The notes: a model not told the origin generated them from the letters alone. Counted from the stretch's first letter, positions 44,234-54,021 are shown. The stretch is 64,000 nucleotides of DNA from Sphingobium chungbukense (GCF_001005725.1 NZ_LBIC01000014.1:23218-87217), one strand, 5' to 3'. Numbers and translations are program-made.

Positions 44234-45739
44234 ATGGCTACGCAGTTGAAAAGTACAGAAAACGACTACGGCATTAAGTCCGAGTACGGCCATTATATCG
44301 GCGGCGAGTGGATTGCCGGGGACAGCGGCAAGACCATCGATCTACTCAATCCCTCGACCGGCAAGGTGCTGACCAAGATCCAGGCCGGCAATGCCAAGGA
44401 CATTGAGCGTGCGATTGCCGCTGCCAAGGCTGCTTTTCCCAAGTGGTCGCAAAGCCTGCCCGGCGAGCGCCAGGAGATCCTGATCGAAATTGCGCGCCGG
44501 CTGAAGGCACGCCAGTCGCACTACGCGACGCTCGAAACGTTGAACAACGGCAAGCCGATGCGCGAATCGATGTTCTTCGACATGACCCAGACTATCGGTC
44601 AGTTCGAGCTGTTCGCTGGCGCGGCCTATGGCCTGCATGGCCAGACGCTCGATTATCCCGATGCGATCGGCATCGTTCACCGCGAACCGCTCGGTGTCTG
44701 CGCGCAGATCATCCCGTGGAACGTACCGATGTTGATGATGGCGTGCAAAATCGCACCAGCGCTGGCATCGGGCAACACTGTCGTTCTGAAGCCGGCCGAG
44801 ACGGTCTGTCTTTCGGTGATCGAATTCTTCGTGGAAATGGCCGATCTGCTGCCGCCGGGTGTGATCAACGTCGTCACCGGCTATGGTGCGGATGTGGGCG
44901 AGGCGCTGGTCACCAGCCCCGATGTCGCCAAGGTAGCATTCACCGGTTCGATCGCCACTGCCCGCCGTATTATCCAGTATGCCTCCGCAAACATCATCCC
45001 GCAGACGCTCGAGCTGGGCGGCAAGTCGGCGCACATCGTGTGCGGCGATGCCGATATCGACGCGGCGGTGGAAAGCGCTACGATGTCGACTGTGCTCAAC
45101 AAGGGTGAGGTCTGCCTGGCCGGTTCGCGCCTGTTCCTGCACCAGTCGATCCAGGACGAGTTCCTGGCCAAGTTCAAAACCGCGCTTGAAGGCATCCGCC
45201 AGGGCGATCCCCTCGATATGGCAACCCAGCTTGGCGCCCAGGCGTCGAAGATGCAGTTCGACAAGGTAGAAAGCTACCTGCAGCTCGCAACCGAGGAAGG
45301 GGCCGAAGTTTTGACCGGCGGCACCCGCGCCGATGCTGCAAATCTGGCGGGTGGCAACTTCATCAAGCCGACGGTGTTCACCAATGTGAAGAACACAATG
45401 CGCATCGCGCAGGAGGAGATCTTCGGGCCGGTGACCACTGTAATCAGCTGGAACGACGAAGCCGACATGATGCAGCAGGCCAATGCCACCACCTACGGCC
45501 TGGCCGGCGGCGTGTGGACCAAGGATCTTGCCCGCGCCCACCGGATCGCGCGTCAGCTTGAAACCGGCACGGTCTGGATCAACCGCTACTACAACCTTAA
45601 GGCCAACATGCCGCTGGGCGGTTACAAGCAGAGCGGCTTCGGGCGTGAATTCAGCCATGAAGTGCTGAACCACTACACCCAGACAAAGTCGGTCGTGGTC
45701 AACCTTCAGGAAGGCCGCGTCGGGATGTTCGATCAGTGA
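44234..45739 (+). CDS. Aldehyde dehydrogenase, broad aromatic/aliphatic type
   Basis: 501 residues. IIPWNVPMLMMACKIAP, LELGGKSAHIV, and NKGEVCLAGSR hold the cofactor site, general base and nucleophile; MPLGGYKQSGFGREFSHEVLNHY closes the protein. Its neighbours make several roles possible: benzaldehyde (after XylM), salicylaldehyde (after NahE), or acetaldehyde. GGGAGAG precedes the ATG by 8 bases. It follows the meta operon by 19 bp. Confidence 0.85.
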   Translation: MATQLKSTENDYGIKSEYGHYIGGEWIAGDSGKTIDLLNPSTGKVLTKIQAGNAKDIERAIAAAKAAFPKWSQSLPGERQEILIEIARRLKARQSHYATLETLNNGKPMRESMFFDMTQTIGQFELFAGAAYGLHGQTLDYPDAIGIVHREPLGVCAQIIPWNVPMLMMACKIAPALASGNTVVLKPAETVCLSVIEFFVEMADLLPPGVINVVTGYGADVGEALVTSPDVAKVAFTGSIATARRIIQYASANIIPQTLELGGKSAHIVCGDADIDAAVESATMSTVLNKGEVCLAGSRLFLHQSIQDEFLAKFKTALEGIRQGDPLDMATQLGAQASKMQFDKVESYLQLATEEGAEVLTGGTRADAANLAGGNFIKPTVFTNVKNTMRIAQEEIFGPVTTVISWNDEADMMQQANATTYGLAGGVWTKDLARAHRIARQLETGTVWINRYYNLKANMPLGGYKQSGFGREFSHEVLNHYTQTKSVVVNLQEGRVGMFDQ

Positions 45740-45770
45740 TCGAGAACCCGCGATCTTCGGGAGGAACGAT

Positions 45771-46571
45771 GTGACTGCAAGGCTCGAAGGACAAGTGGCG
45801 CTGCTAACCGGCGGCGCCACAGGGATCGGTGAGGCGGTCGTCGCGCGCTTTATCGAAGAAGGTGCCAAGGTTGGCGTCCTGGTCAGGGATGCCGCTCAGG
45901 CCGACTTGGTGCGTACGCGGCATGGCAACGCAGTAGTCGTGATTGAGGGCGATGTCCGCAATTATGTCGACAACGAAAAGGCAGTCGTCGCAACCGTGGC
46001 TGCATTCGGCAAGCTTGACGTGTTCGTCGGCAATGTCGGGATCTGGGATTTCATGACCCCGCTTGCGGACATGGAACCCGAAAAGCTCTCGGAAACGCTG
46101 GACGAGATCTTCGGCGTCAACGTAAAGGGCTACTTCCTTGGCGCCCGTGCCGCAATTCCGGAGTTGCGTAAGACCAAGGGCAGCATCATCTTTACTGCCT
46201 CGACTTCAAGCTTCTACACCGGCGGTGGCGGTACGCCCTATGTGGCGTCGAAGCACGCCGTGCTGGGCCTGATCCGCCAGCTCGCCTGGGAACTAACCCC
46301 CGACGTCAGGGTCAACGGCGTGGCGCCAGGCGGCACCCGAACGCCGCTGGGCGGTACCCATGCGGGCGGAACAGCCGATGTTCACATGGAAGATATGGAA
46401 GGGCTCGACGCGATGATTGCCGGGATGACGCCGCTCGCGCGGATCGCCGAACCGGATGATCACTCCGGCCTCTATGCCTTGCTCGCCTCGCGTCGGGACT
46501 CGGCCTACATGACAGGAACGGTTTTGCTCAGCGACGGTGGAATCGGCATCGGCAAACGCCCCGGAAGCTGA
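45771..46571 (+). CDS. bphB: cis-Dihydrodiol dehydrogenase, BphB/NahB type SDR
   Basis: 266 residues from a GTG with GGGAGGA 5 bases upstream. TGGATGIGEAV is the NAD site; EGDVRN, FGKLDVFVGNVGIWDF and GGGGTPYVASKHAVLGL (catalytic Tyr and Lys) follow BphB/NahB closely. It oxidises the cis-dihydrodiol made by a PAH or biphenyl dioxygenase to the diol for the NahC-like enzyme. It is last in its operon, with a strong terminator after it. Confidence 0.88.
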   Translation: MTARLEGQVALLTGGATGIGEAVVARFIEEGAKVGVLVRDAAQADLVRTRHGNAVVVIEGDVRNYVDNEKAVVATVAAFGKLDVFVGNVGIWDFMTPLADMEPEKLSETLDEIFGVNVKGYFLGARAAIPELRKTKGSIIFTASTSSFYTGGGGTPYVASKHAVLGLIRQLAWELTPDVRVNGVAPGGTRTPLGGTHAGGTADVHMEDMEGLDAMIAGMTPLARIAEPDDHSGLYALLASRRDSAYMTGTVLLSDGGIGIGKRPGS

Positions 46572-46598
46572 AGCGGCTTAGATCTCTCCACCCTTGGC

Positions 46599-46632
46599 GG
46601 GTGCTCGATTCGTCGAGCGCCCGTCTTTTTTT
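46599..46632 (+). terminator. Rho-independent terminator between convergent operons
   Basis: A 10-bp stem GGGTGCTCGA / TCGAGCGCCC with a TTCG loop (46599-46622, one G-T pair) is followed by TC and seven T. It ends the meta/bphB operon and abuts the stop codon of the convergent reductase gene. Confidence 0.85.
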
Positions 46633-47671
46633 ACGTGCGATTGCTGCGATCAAGAAAGCGGTCGGCCGAAATGACCGAACGTGAGAGGCCGGCGGCAAGC
46701 AATTGCGCTTCGGCAAAGTCGATCATCGCCGGTGGGCCACACAGATAGGCTTCGTGCGCCGCCAGGTCTGCAACGCCCGCAATCTGCTCGGTGATCAGCC
46801 CACGCGCTCCTGCCCAGTCGCTGTCTGGCTCTTCATCCGACAAGGCCGGGACGAATTCGAAAGGGGCCATCCAGCGTTGACGAAGGGCCGCAATTTTGTC
46901 GAGGGCATAGAGATTGGACTTACGGCGCGCACCGTACAGCAGGTGCACCGCCCGGTCTGCGCCCCGGTCGAGCGCCTGCTCCAGAATCGAGATGATCGGC
47001 GCTAGACCACTACCCCCGGCGATGCAAAGAATGGGGGCAGTGCTGTCCTTGAGGGCGAATTGCCCATAGGGGGCGGTAACCTTCAGCTCCATTCCGGTGC
47101 GATCGGTGCAGAACAGCCAGTCGGTAAATGCGCCGCCCGGAACGTGCCGGATGTGAAAATGCAGTTGCTGGGTGGGTTCACCAACCGTCGCGAAGGCGAA
47201 TGAATAACTGCGTGCACCTTCGATGCCGGGAGCGGTCAGATCAGCGTATTGTCCGGGAGTGAAGGCCAGTGGCCGATCCAGTTCGATGGTCAGCCCGATT
47301 ATATCCTCGCATAGCCGTTGTGCGGCGACGATGGTGCCGCGATATGTAGCAATGGCGATCCCTTGCGAGAGTGGCGCATCAACCGCGATTGTCAGATCCG
47401 AGCGCGGAATGGCCTGGCAGGCGAGGCGAAAGCCGCTGCGCAGTTCGTCGCCCTCAAGTGCAAGGGCCGACGGGCTCAATTCGCCGATCTTGCCAGACAC
47501 GAGCTTGAACTTGCAGGTACCGCACGAGCCAACCTTGCAATCGTGCGGCATGGCCAGACCCGCGTCCAGCATCGCTTCAAGAAGTGTCTTGCCCGCCGGT
47601 ATGTCAAGCGTGGTCGGCGATCCTTCCACGGTTACGGTGTTCATCTTGGATTTGCGCAGGAAAGAAAACAT
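46631..47671 (-). CDS. xylA: Xylene monooxygenase reductase-like protein (ferredoxin + FNR)
   Basis: 346 residues. N-terminal plant-type ferredoxin (about 10-95) with CKVGSCGTCKFKL and LACQA, then a ferredoxin-NADP reductase module: FAD-binding ARSYSFAF, NAD-binding CIAGGSGLAPIISILEQAL, and the late YLCGPPAMID. Length and order match XylA, which feeds the membrane hydroxylase XylM. It is downstream of the XylM-like gene. It could also assist Rieske oxygenases. Confidence 0.9.
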   Translation of the reverse strand: MFSFLRKSKMNTVTVEGSPTTLDIPAGKTLLEAMLDAGLAMPHDCKVGSCGTCKFKLVSGKIGELSPSALALEGDELRSGFRLACQAIPRSDLTIAVDAPLSQGIAIATYRGTIVAAQRLCEDIIGLTIELDRPLAFTPGQYADLTAPGIEGARSYSFAFATVGEPTQQLHFHIRHVPGGAFTDWLFCTDRTGMELKVTAPYGQFALKDSTAPILCIAGGSGLAPIISILEQALDRGADRAVHLLYGARRKSNLYALDKIAALRQRWMAPFEFVPALSDEEPDSDWAGARGLITEQIAGVADLAAHEAYLCGPPAMIDFAEAQLLAAGLSRSVISADRFLDRSNRT

Positions 47672-47753
47672 TGTCGGGTTTTTCCGAAATGGGCGGGCGG
47701 AATCTGCAGTTGCAGATTGTCGCCCGAATGAGGGTGGACGATTGGCCTGGCGT

Positions 47754-48857
47754 TCAAGTGCTGGCCAGCCAGCGCGGCCAGCCAGCCTGTGCGTTGGCCT
47801 GATCCGCCAGCTTGCGTTCGCCGGGGGTGGCGAAACGTTCGTCCCAGTCCTTGAGGCGCGGTTGCGCGATGAAGCGGAACCAGACCGGCGGGATCAGTCC
47901 GGCGGCGAAGCACAGGAACAGTGAGGGCATCTGCGGCGCTTGCGGTTCGGGCTTCAGCGCATAGAAGGGGATATGCCCGTCAAGGTGATGGTTGATGTGG
48001 TTGGTGATTTCCGCACCGATCGGCCGGACGATCGCGCCAAGGTGGTTCCAGGCGTGATGGAGCTCGATCGGCGCCCCTTCGACCCGGATCAGGCCATAGT
48101 GCTGGAAGTAGTTGAACCCCTCCACGAACATCTTGGCCATTACCATCGCGCCGACAGCGGTCAGCGCCGCGCCAAGGCCTGCCGTCAAGCCCACAAAGAC
48201 GATGATACTGCCCGATAAGAGCGGCAGTAGCCACACCGGATTGCGCCATCCCAGCGAAGCATGGCCAAGCTTGCGGAGGATTTCGGCCGACTTTTCCCAA
48301 GTATCCTTGTAGGAACCCCAACTCGCCTGGAACACGAAGCTGTAGATGGTCTGCCCGCGCCGAGGGGTATCGCTATCCTTGGCCGTGTCGAGATGGACGT
48401 GGTGGGTGACGATATGGGCAATATCGCGATTGGGGTCGCCGTAGAACGCGCTCAGACACTTGGCGACATAGCGAGGAAACCAGTGGCGGCGGTGCATCAG
48501 CTCATGCGCCACCGGCAGGGTCGGCACCGCCGAGAGCCAACCCAGGCTGAGCAGCGATCCGGCCAGTTGCCAGCTTGAATTGTCGGCGCCGGTGATCGGG
48601 TTGATCGCGGTCGCAACCGATCGGGCAAAGGCCCAGACCAGCAGGATCATGCACGGGAGCTGGAGGTACATGGCGAAATCGCCAAGCAGTGCCGTGCCCT
48701 GCGCGCGCATCTTGTGGTCCGCCGGCAGCAGGATATCCAGCGTCATCAACACCGGAAAGGTCGCCGCGCCCAGCCAGACGTAGCTGCCGCCGAGCATGAA
48801 TCCGATAACGCCCGCCAAGGTCATGACCGGAATGAGAAAATAGCGCAGTCCGTCCAT
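47754..48857 (-). CDS. xylM: XylM-like membrane hydroxylase (AlkB family di-iron)
   Basis: 367 residues with several membrane segments. Histidine boxes HELMHRRH (118-125), HHVH (152-155) and HINHH form the di-iron site of AlkB/XylM hydroxylases. With the XylA-like reductase it would oxidise aromatic methyl groups to alcohols in the inner membrane. GGAGAAA lies 5 bases before the ATG. It follows a TonB receptor in the apparently sigma-54 driven operon, as the upper pathway of TOL plasmids is. Confidence 0.9.
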   Translation of the reverse strand: MDGLRYFLIPVMTLAGVIGFMLGGSYVWLGAATFPVLMTLDILLPADHKMRAQGTALLGDFAMYLQLPCMILLVWAFARSVATAINPITGADNSSWQLAGSLLSLGWLSAVPTLPVAHELMHRRHWFPRYVAKCLSAFYGDPNRDIAHIVTHHVHLDTAKDSDTPRRGQTIYSFVFQASWGSYKDTWEKSAEILRKLGHASLGWRNPVWLLPLLSGSIIVFVGLTAGLGAALTAVGAMVMAKMFVEGFNYFQHYGLIRVEGAPIELHHAWNHLGAIVRPIGAEITNHINHHLDGHIPFYALKPEPQAPQMPSLFLCFAAGLIPPVWFRFIAQPRLKDWDERFATPGERKLADQANAQAGWPRWLAST

Positions 48858-48908
48858 CGGATTTCTCCTTAGTTATTCTGTTCTGGCCTTGCCCGTCGAG
48901 GCAAGGGT

Positions 48909-48934
48909 GAGGGCGGTGGCGGTCCGCCGCCCTC
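48909..48934 (-). terminator. Hairpin after TonB receptor gene
   Basis: GAGGGCGG and CCGCCCTC form a perfect 8-bp stem that can be lengthened by the inner GGCGG/CCGCC bases. It is 10 bp downstream of the receptor stop (minus strand) and has no T-tract, so partial termination within the operon is likely. A related hairpin follows the paralogous receptor at 22321. Confidence 0.5.
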
Positions 48935-48943
48935 GGGCCTTCA

Positions 48944-51484
48944 TCAGTACTTGTAGGCGAGCTTGAGGAACCATTCGCGCGGACGCGAGAAGCTGGCCGT
49001 TGCGGCGCCGCCGACGTTGAGATCGACATAGCCGCCCTGCAGATAGCGCTTGTCGGTCAGGTTCGTGACGCCCGCAGTCAGGGTGAAGTGCTCACTCCTG
49101 TCGGTGAACGAGGCACTGGTGCCGAACACGCTGTACGCGGGCTGGAACAGTTGCGGGCTGTTGACTGCATCCTTGAAGGTGCCGCTCTGGTAGGACCAAT
49201 CGCCGCGCAGGGTCAGCTTGCCCATGCTGCCTTCATAGACGTCGGCGTTGATCGCGGCCGAAGCTGTCCACTTGGGAACGAAGGCGAACTTCGAATCCAG
49301 CGTGACTGGCGCCGCGCTCGGATCGATCTTGGTGTAGTAGGCATCGAGATAACCCACGCCGAAGTTCACGCGAACCTGTTCGATCGGGGCAGCTTCGCCT
49401 TCGATCTCGAAGCCCTTGATCCGGCCGGCACCGGCGTTGCGAACCTTCGGAGCGATCCCTTCGTTCACAGTGATCTGCATGTCGCTGTAATCGGAAAGGA
49501 ACGCCGCGATGTTCAGGCGCAGGCGCCGGTTGAACAGTTCGTTCTTCAGGCCGATTTCGTAGGATTCGACGAATTCCGGCGTGAACGAGGGGGTCGCGAT
49601 TTCAGCTGGGAAGATGCGCTGGCTGAACCCGCCGTTCTTGAAGCCTTTCGAATAGGACGCATAGATCAGCGAATTGTCGGTTATCTTGTAGTCCGCCGAG
49701 ATCGCCGGGGTCCACTCCTTGGCCTTGGCCGAAACCTCGATGGCCGGCATCGTGTGGTTGCCGCCCGGGTTGGTCGCCGAAGGCGTGCAGTTCGGTAGCG
49801 GGAAACCGGCCAGCGGGCCTGACGGGAACAGGTTGGCCGCCGGGTTTGCCTGTCCGACGAGGCACTGGCTGAACGCGACGAATGCGCCCTGCGGATAGAC
49901 CGATGCCAGCACTGGATCGAGTTGCGAGCGGTCGTTGAAGATCGTCTGCACAGACGGGTCGAACCGCTTGGTCTCGTTAGTGTAGCGGATGCCCGGCGTG
50001 ATCGAGAACCGGTCGGTCACCTTGAAGGTGGCCTGCAGGTATGAGGCATAGCTGTCGTTGTCGATGTCGCCGCCAGTAAAGAACTGGGCAAACCCGAATT
50101 CCATCGGGGTGTAGTCAGTGCCCTTTTCCTTGAGATAATAGCCGCCCAGAACGAACTTCACCTGGCCATCCATCAGGCTTCCGGTAAACTGCAGTTCCTG
50201 CGAGGCCTGCCACACATCGATATCGCTTGCGATCCGCAGGATCGTATGCGGAGTGCCGTCGAAATCGTATTCCATGTGCGAACTCTGGTCGCGGTAGGCC
50301 GAAATCGACTTCAGGCTGAAATCGCCGAAATCGTAATCGAGGGTGAGGTTCGTGCCCCATAGATCGAAGTCCGACCGGTTGACGCCGCCAGCCCAGGTGG
50401 TGTCGATGTCGCCAGTGATCCAGCGGGTGCTGGCGCAGGCCGGGTTGCCGGTCGGCGCAAGGGTACCCGGAACGCCAAACCCGCCCCAAGGTGCTCCACA
50501 GCTGCCATCGGTGACGCGGATCTTGTTCCAGAAATACATCGAGCTGGGCGCAGCGATCTGGCGGTTGGGGCCGCCGGGTGTCGTCGCGCTGTTCGGGATA
50601 TCGACGAAGCGCAGCGGCACGTTCTGGTCCTGCAGTTCGAGCAGCGAAATGGCCGTCTGCTCTTCGCGGCGGATGTTGATATCCCCGCTGAGGCTGACGG
50701 TCAGCTTATCGGTCGGCTCCCACTTGAACGCAATGCGTCCGCCGAAGCTGTCCTTGTTGCCCTGGCGGCCGCCGTCGAACAAACGCTTCTGGTAGCCGTC
50801 GCGGGTTTCATAGGAAGCAACCGCGCGCATTGCGAGATTGTCGCTCAGCGGCACGTTGATCATGCCCTTGAAATCGGCGCGGTTGAACCGGCCGGTCGCC
50901 GCTTCGAGCTTCAGGTCAAATTCGTGTTGCGGCTGGACGGAATTGACGACGATCGCGCCGCCGATGGTGTTCTTGCCGAACAACGTGCCCTGCGGCCCGC
51001 GCAGGATCTGCACATCAGCGATGTCGGTCATGTCGAGCAGCGCACCGACCGAGCGGGCGACATAGACGCCATCGACATAGATGCCCACGCCGGTATCCAC
51101 GGTAATGTTGAAGTCGGTCTGACCGACGCCGCGGATGAACGCGGTGATCGTGGCGCTGGAACCGGAGATGTTGGCAACCGGCGACATGTTCACGTTGGGC
51201 GCGAACTTGGCCACCTGGGCGACGTTGTTGACTTCGCGCGCTTCGAGCATCTCGGCATTCATAGCGGTGATCGCGACCGGCGTTTCCTGCAGGTTCTCAG
51301 ACCGCTTGCGCGCAGTCACGATGATTTCACCTAGACCGCCGGCCCGTTGCTCCTCGGCCTGAGGCTCGCTTGCTGCTGCATCCTGCGCATGCGCCGTCAT
51401 CGGCACAAGCCCGGTAGATACTACGATCGCCGAGGCGCTGGCGCGCAGGACGGCTTTCCTGAAATACATCAATCGGTTTGTCAT
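48944..51484 (-). CDS. TonB-dependent outer-membrane receptor, paralogue of the one at 22321
   Basis: 846 residues from an ATG at 51484 with GGGAGAA 7 bases upstream. Signal peptide ends near AHAQD; the plug shows GLGEIIVTARKRSENLQETP, RGVGQTDFNI and ILRGPQGTLFGKNTIGG; the barrel ends in LKLAYKY. The plug and most strands are almost the same as in the receptor at 22321, while a loop near residues 290-360 differs strongly. It lies between the oxygenase genes and xylM, so it likely imports the substrate of the upper pathway. Confidence 0.93.
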   Translation of the reverse strand: MTNRLMYFRKAVLRASASAIVVSTGLVPMTAHAQDAAASEPQAEEQRAGGLGEIIVTARKRSENLQETPVAITAMNAEMLEAREVNNVAQVAKFAPNVNMSPVANISGSSATITAFIRGVGQTDFNITVDTGVGIYVDGVYVARSVGALLDMTDIADVQILRGPQGTLFGKNTIGGAIVVNSVQPQHEFDLKLEAATGRFNRADFKGMINVPLSDNLAMRAVASYETRDGYQKRLFDGGRQGNKDSFGGRIAFKWEPTDKLTVSLSGDINIRREEQTAISLLELQDQNVPLRFVDIPNSATTPGGPNRQIAAPSSMYFWNKIRVTDGSCGAPWGGFGVPGTLAPTGNPACASTRWITGDIDTTWAGGVNRSDFDLWGTNLTLDYDFGDFSLKSISAYRDQSSHMEYDFDGTPHTILRIASDIDVWQASQELQFTGSLMDGQVKFVLGGYYLKEKGTDYTPMEFGFAQFFTGGDIDNDSYASYLQATFKVTDRFSITPGIRYTNETKRFDPSVQTIFNDRSQLDPVLASVYPQGAFVAFSQCLVGQANPAANLFPSGPLAGFPLPNCTPSATNPGGNHTMPAIEVSAKAKEWTPAISADYKITDNSLIYASYSKGFKNGGFSQRIFPAEIATPSFTPEFVESYEIGLKNELFNRRLRLNIAAFLSDYSDMQITVNEGIAPKVRNAGAGRIKGFEIEGEAAPIEQVRVNFGVGYLDAYYTKIDPSAAPVTLDSKFAFVPKWTASAAINADVYEGSMGKLTLRGDWSYQSGTFKDAVNSPQLFQPAYSVFGTSASFTDRSEHFTLTAGVTNLTDKRYLQGGYVDLNVGGAATASFSRPREWFLKLAYKY

Positions 51485-51534
51485 TTGGCATTCTCCCTCG
51501 TGTTTTATCATTACTATTTATAAAGGTGGATAGA

Positions 51535-52086
51535 CTAAACGTAGATGTTGAGGTTCTTGCTCAACATTACATTGTGCTTGAGGATCGCTCGGCGTTTGAC
51601 CAGTTGAAAGCTGTTGCCGACCTGACGCCAGATATCGATACGGTTGCCGATTAGCGAATCCTCGTCGCGTTCGTTGCGATTGCGATAAGCATAGAAGTTC
51701 GAATAGACTCGGAACTCGTCGGCCTTTTCGGTAAGCTCCACCTCGACGTTGGTGATGATATGGGTGTAGCGCGTCGCCGGATCCTCCGACCAGGCCGTTC
51801 CGGTCTCGAGCCGAGAAAGCCGCTTGAGGATTTCGGGCTTGCTGTCGTTGTAATAGGCCATCCGGGTCAGGTCGGTCACCTGCTCGGTCTTGTCGCGGCG
51901 ATAGCGGGTTTCGATCCCCGGCATGTGGTAATGCAGGTCTTCCGCCAGCATGCTGGCCCAGGCCTTGTAGTGTTCATCGTCGAGCAGCCGTGCTTCGCGA
52001 TACAGCGTCTGGGTCAGCGCGTGGGTCAGTTCGAGCGATGCGGTAGTCCCTTCACATGTGCGCTCGAGGGTTGCGGTGTCGGTCAT
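51535..52086 (-). CDS. PAH/biphenyl-type dioxygenase beta subunit
   Basis: 183 residues, longer than the benzoate-type beta subunits. LYREARLLDDEHYKAWASMLAEDLHYHMP and NRIDIWRQVGNSFQLVKRRAILKHNV follow the BphA2/NahAd small subunits. It is 14 bp after the alpha gene, with AGAGGAA before the ATG. It should form the alpha3beta3 hexamer with the protein at 52101. Confidence 0.88.
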   Translation of the reverse strand: MTDTATLERTCEGTTASLELTHALTQTLYREARLLDDEHYKAWASMLAEDLHYHMPGIETRYRRDKTEQVTDLTRMAYYNDSKPEILKRLSRLETGTAWSEDPATRYTHIITNVEVELTEKADEFRVYSNFYAYRNRNERDEDSLIGNRIDIWRQVGNSFQLVKRRAILKHNVMLSKNLNIYV

Positions 52087-52100
52087 AGCTGTAGTTCCTC

Positions 52101-53468
52101 TCAGAGCGCGAACAGGCCAGGAAGATCGCGGGTTTCGCCCACATTGCCCAGCTGCGGTTCGGGCCGTGCCGGCATCTTGCCGAATTCGTCATGGGTCATC
52201 ATGTCGAGCCAGCGCTGATAGAAGCCGCGCTGGTTGGCGTCGTTGTACTGGCCGCGATAGACGATGCCCGGCAGGGTATCGTGTTCGATCTGGCGGCCGA
52301 TCCCGCAGCGATAGTGCAGGCGCTCGTGCCGGGTGACGACGCCGCGGTTGACGGTGGTGCAGTTTTCCCAGTTTTCGCCGTCATCCATCTCGAAGGTGCC
52401 ACCGGGGCCAAAGGTCTGCATCACGCCTTTGGTCACTTCCTCCTTGATGTCGTCGGGCATGTTCTTGTTGACGATCACCCAGGTCTTCAATTCGAACTGC
52501 ATTGGCCCCTTGGGTTGCCACTGGCGGAAGGTGGAAATGCCCGGCAGGAACGAGACGTTGGGGAAGATCGATGCCGAGGCGACCGAACCGAAGATCTTCG
52601 AGCGCATCTCGCCCAGGCGTTCTGCCATCTTCGGGCGGATCTTGTTGTAATAGTCCATCACCTTGGGGCGCCCGAGCAGGAAGAGGTCGCCCACGCCTTC
52701 GGTGCCGAATTCCCAGCCGTGGCCGTTCACGCTGGCGTGATAGGAATTATCCATGTCGATCGGCGGGAACGGCTGGCCGTTGTTCATCGACCGAGTGCCC
52801 GAATCATGCGTCCAGCCGGCGTGATAAGCGTCGCCGATGAAGTTCTCGACCCCGAACTTCCAGTTCGCGCTGATCACCGACTTGATGCAGCCGCCAATGA
52901 ATTCGGTGCCGCCTTCCTCGTTGTCGAGGATCATGTCGAGATACCACCGGAAATCGCCTAGCCAGGCTTCCAGGCTCGGCGCATCGCTGTTGAAGGTGGC
53001 GAACACCAAGCCCTTGTAGTTGCCGACCTTGGCGACGTTCTTGAGGCCATGGTTCTTGAAGTCGATATCGCCCGCGTCGTAGCAATATTCCTCGTGCATG
53101 CCCTTGAGGTCGCCGGCGGTGTCAAACGCCCAGCCGTGGTAATTGCAGACGAACCGACGGGTGTTCCCGGCATCGGCGAAGCACACCTTATTGCCGCGGT
53201 GCGGGCAGGAATTGAGCATGACCCGGATCGAACCGTCGGGCTGGCGCGCGACGATCACCGCGTCTTCACCCATGTGGGTCGTCAGGAAGTCCCCGCTGTT
53301 TGGGATCTGGCTTTCGTGGGCAACGAACAGCCACGACCGCGCGAAGATGCGGTACAGCTCCTCCTCGTAGATGTCCGCATCCGAAAAGATCCGGCGGTCA
53401 AGCCAGCCTTCCTTGAGGTCCATGTAGCGTGAATAATCCGGTTCGCGACCGATCCGTTCGAAGCGCAT
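52101..53468 (-). CDS. PAH/biphenyl-type ring-hydroxylating dioxygenase alpha subunit
   Basis: 455 residues. Rieske ligands C88, H90, C108, H111 (NSCPHRGNKVC, CNYHGWAFD); iron site NWKFGVENFIGDAYHAGWTH; late acidic FEMDDGENWENCT as in NahAc and BphA1 of sphingomonads. It attacks an unsubstituted aromatic ring to form a cis-dihydrodiol. Electron donors would be the ferredoxin at 29417 and the reductase at 57330. Downstream step: BphB-like SDR at 45771. Confidence 0.9.
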   Translation of the reverse strand: MRFERIGREPDYSRYMDLKEGWLDRRIFSDADIYEEELYRIFARSWLFVAHESQIPNSGDFLTTHMGEDAVIVARQPDGSIRVMLNSCPHRGNKVCFADAGNTRRFVCNYHGWAFDTAGDLKGMHEEYCYDAGDIDFKNHGLKNVAKVGNYKGLVFATFNSDAPSLEAWLGDFRWYLDMILDNEEGGTEFIGGCIKSVISANWKFGVENFIGDAYHAGWTHDSGTRSMNNGQPFPPIDMDNSYHASVNGHGWEFGTEGVGDLFLLGRPKVMDYYNKIRPKMAERLGEMRSKIFGSVASASIFPNVSFLPGISTFRQWQPKGPMQFELKTWVIVNKNMPDDIKEEVTKGVMQTFGPGGTFEMDDGENWENCTTVNRGVVTRHERLHYRCGIGRQIEHDTLPGIVYRGQYNDANQRGFYQRWLDMMTHDEFGKMPARPEPQLGNVGETRDLPGLFAL

Positions 53469-53493
53469 GATTGTTCTCTCCCGTCAGGCTTGT

Positions 53494-54021
53494 TCAGAAA
53501 AAGGCGTTGAGGTTGCTGTCCGGCAGCACGGAATGGTCCAGCACGATTTCGCGCGCGGCCAGCAGCCAAGCGCTGCCTTCGCTGCGCCAGAGGTCAGTGC
53601 GTCCGGCGGTGAGCAGGCGGGTGGTGCCATCGATCCGATTGCGGTGCATCCCCAGCACCGAATGGACCCGCACCTCGTTATCGGCCCGGGTGGCCAGCAC
53701 CTCGACGTTGGAGACAGCGCGGCGGATGTAGTTGGGCGGATCTTCGGCCCAGACGAAGCCGGATTTCAGGCGATCCACCCGCATTTTCAGCCTACCCAGA
53801 TCCTCGTTGAAGATTACCCCTGGGCCAAGTGGAAAAGGCGGCGAACGGTCAGCGCGGAACCTTCGGCTCTTCAGTTCCAGGCGATAGCTGACGTCTTTGC
53901 CAAGCATGGCCAGCCAGCCGTCGAGATCTTCGTTGTCGAGCAGCCGGGCTTCGCGGTGGAGTGCCTGGGTAACTGCAACGATCACCTCCACCGGGGGAGG
54001 GGCAAGCGGTCGGTCAAGCAT
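53494..54021 (-). CDS. Ring-hydroxylating dioxygenase beta subunit (upper operon, first pair)
   Basis: 175 residues. LHREARLLDNEDLDGWLAMLGKDVSYRLE and LWRSEGSAWLLAAREIVLDHSVLP match the biphenyl/PAH small subunits. Its ATG overlaps the end of the alpha gene by 8 bases. It is related to the protein at 51535, which points to duplication of an alpha-beta pair. Confidence 0.87.
   Translation of the reverse strand: MLDRPLAPPPVEVIVAVTQALHREARLLDNEDLDGWLAMLGKDVSYRLELKSRRFRADRSPPFPLGPGVIFNEDLGRLKMRVDRLKSGFVWAEDPPNYIRRAVSNVEVLATRADNEVRVHSVLGMHRNRIDGTTRLLTAGRTDLWRSEGSAWLLAAREIVLDHSVLPDSNLNAFF

Noticed and set aside
44342..45868. 508-codon open frame on the minus strand
   Set aside because: It is antisense to an aldehyde dehydrogenase with complete active-site motifs; no recognisable domain in the antisense product.
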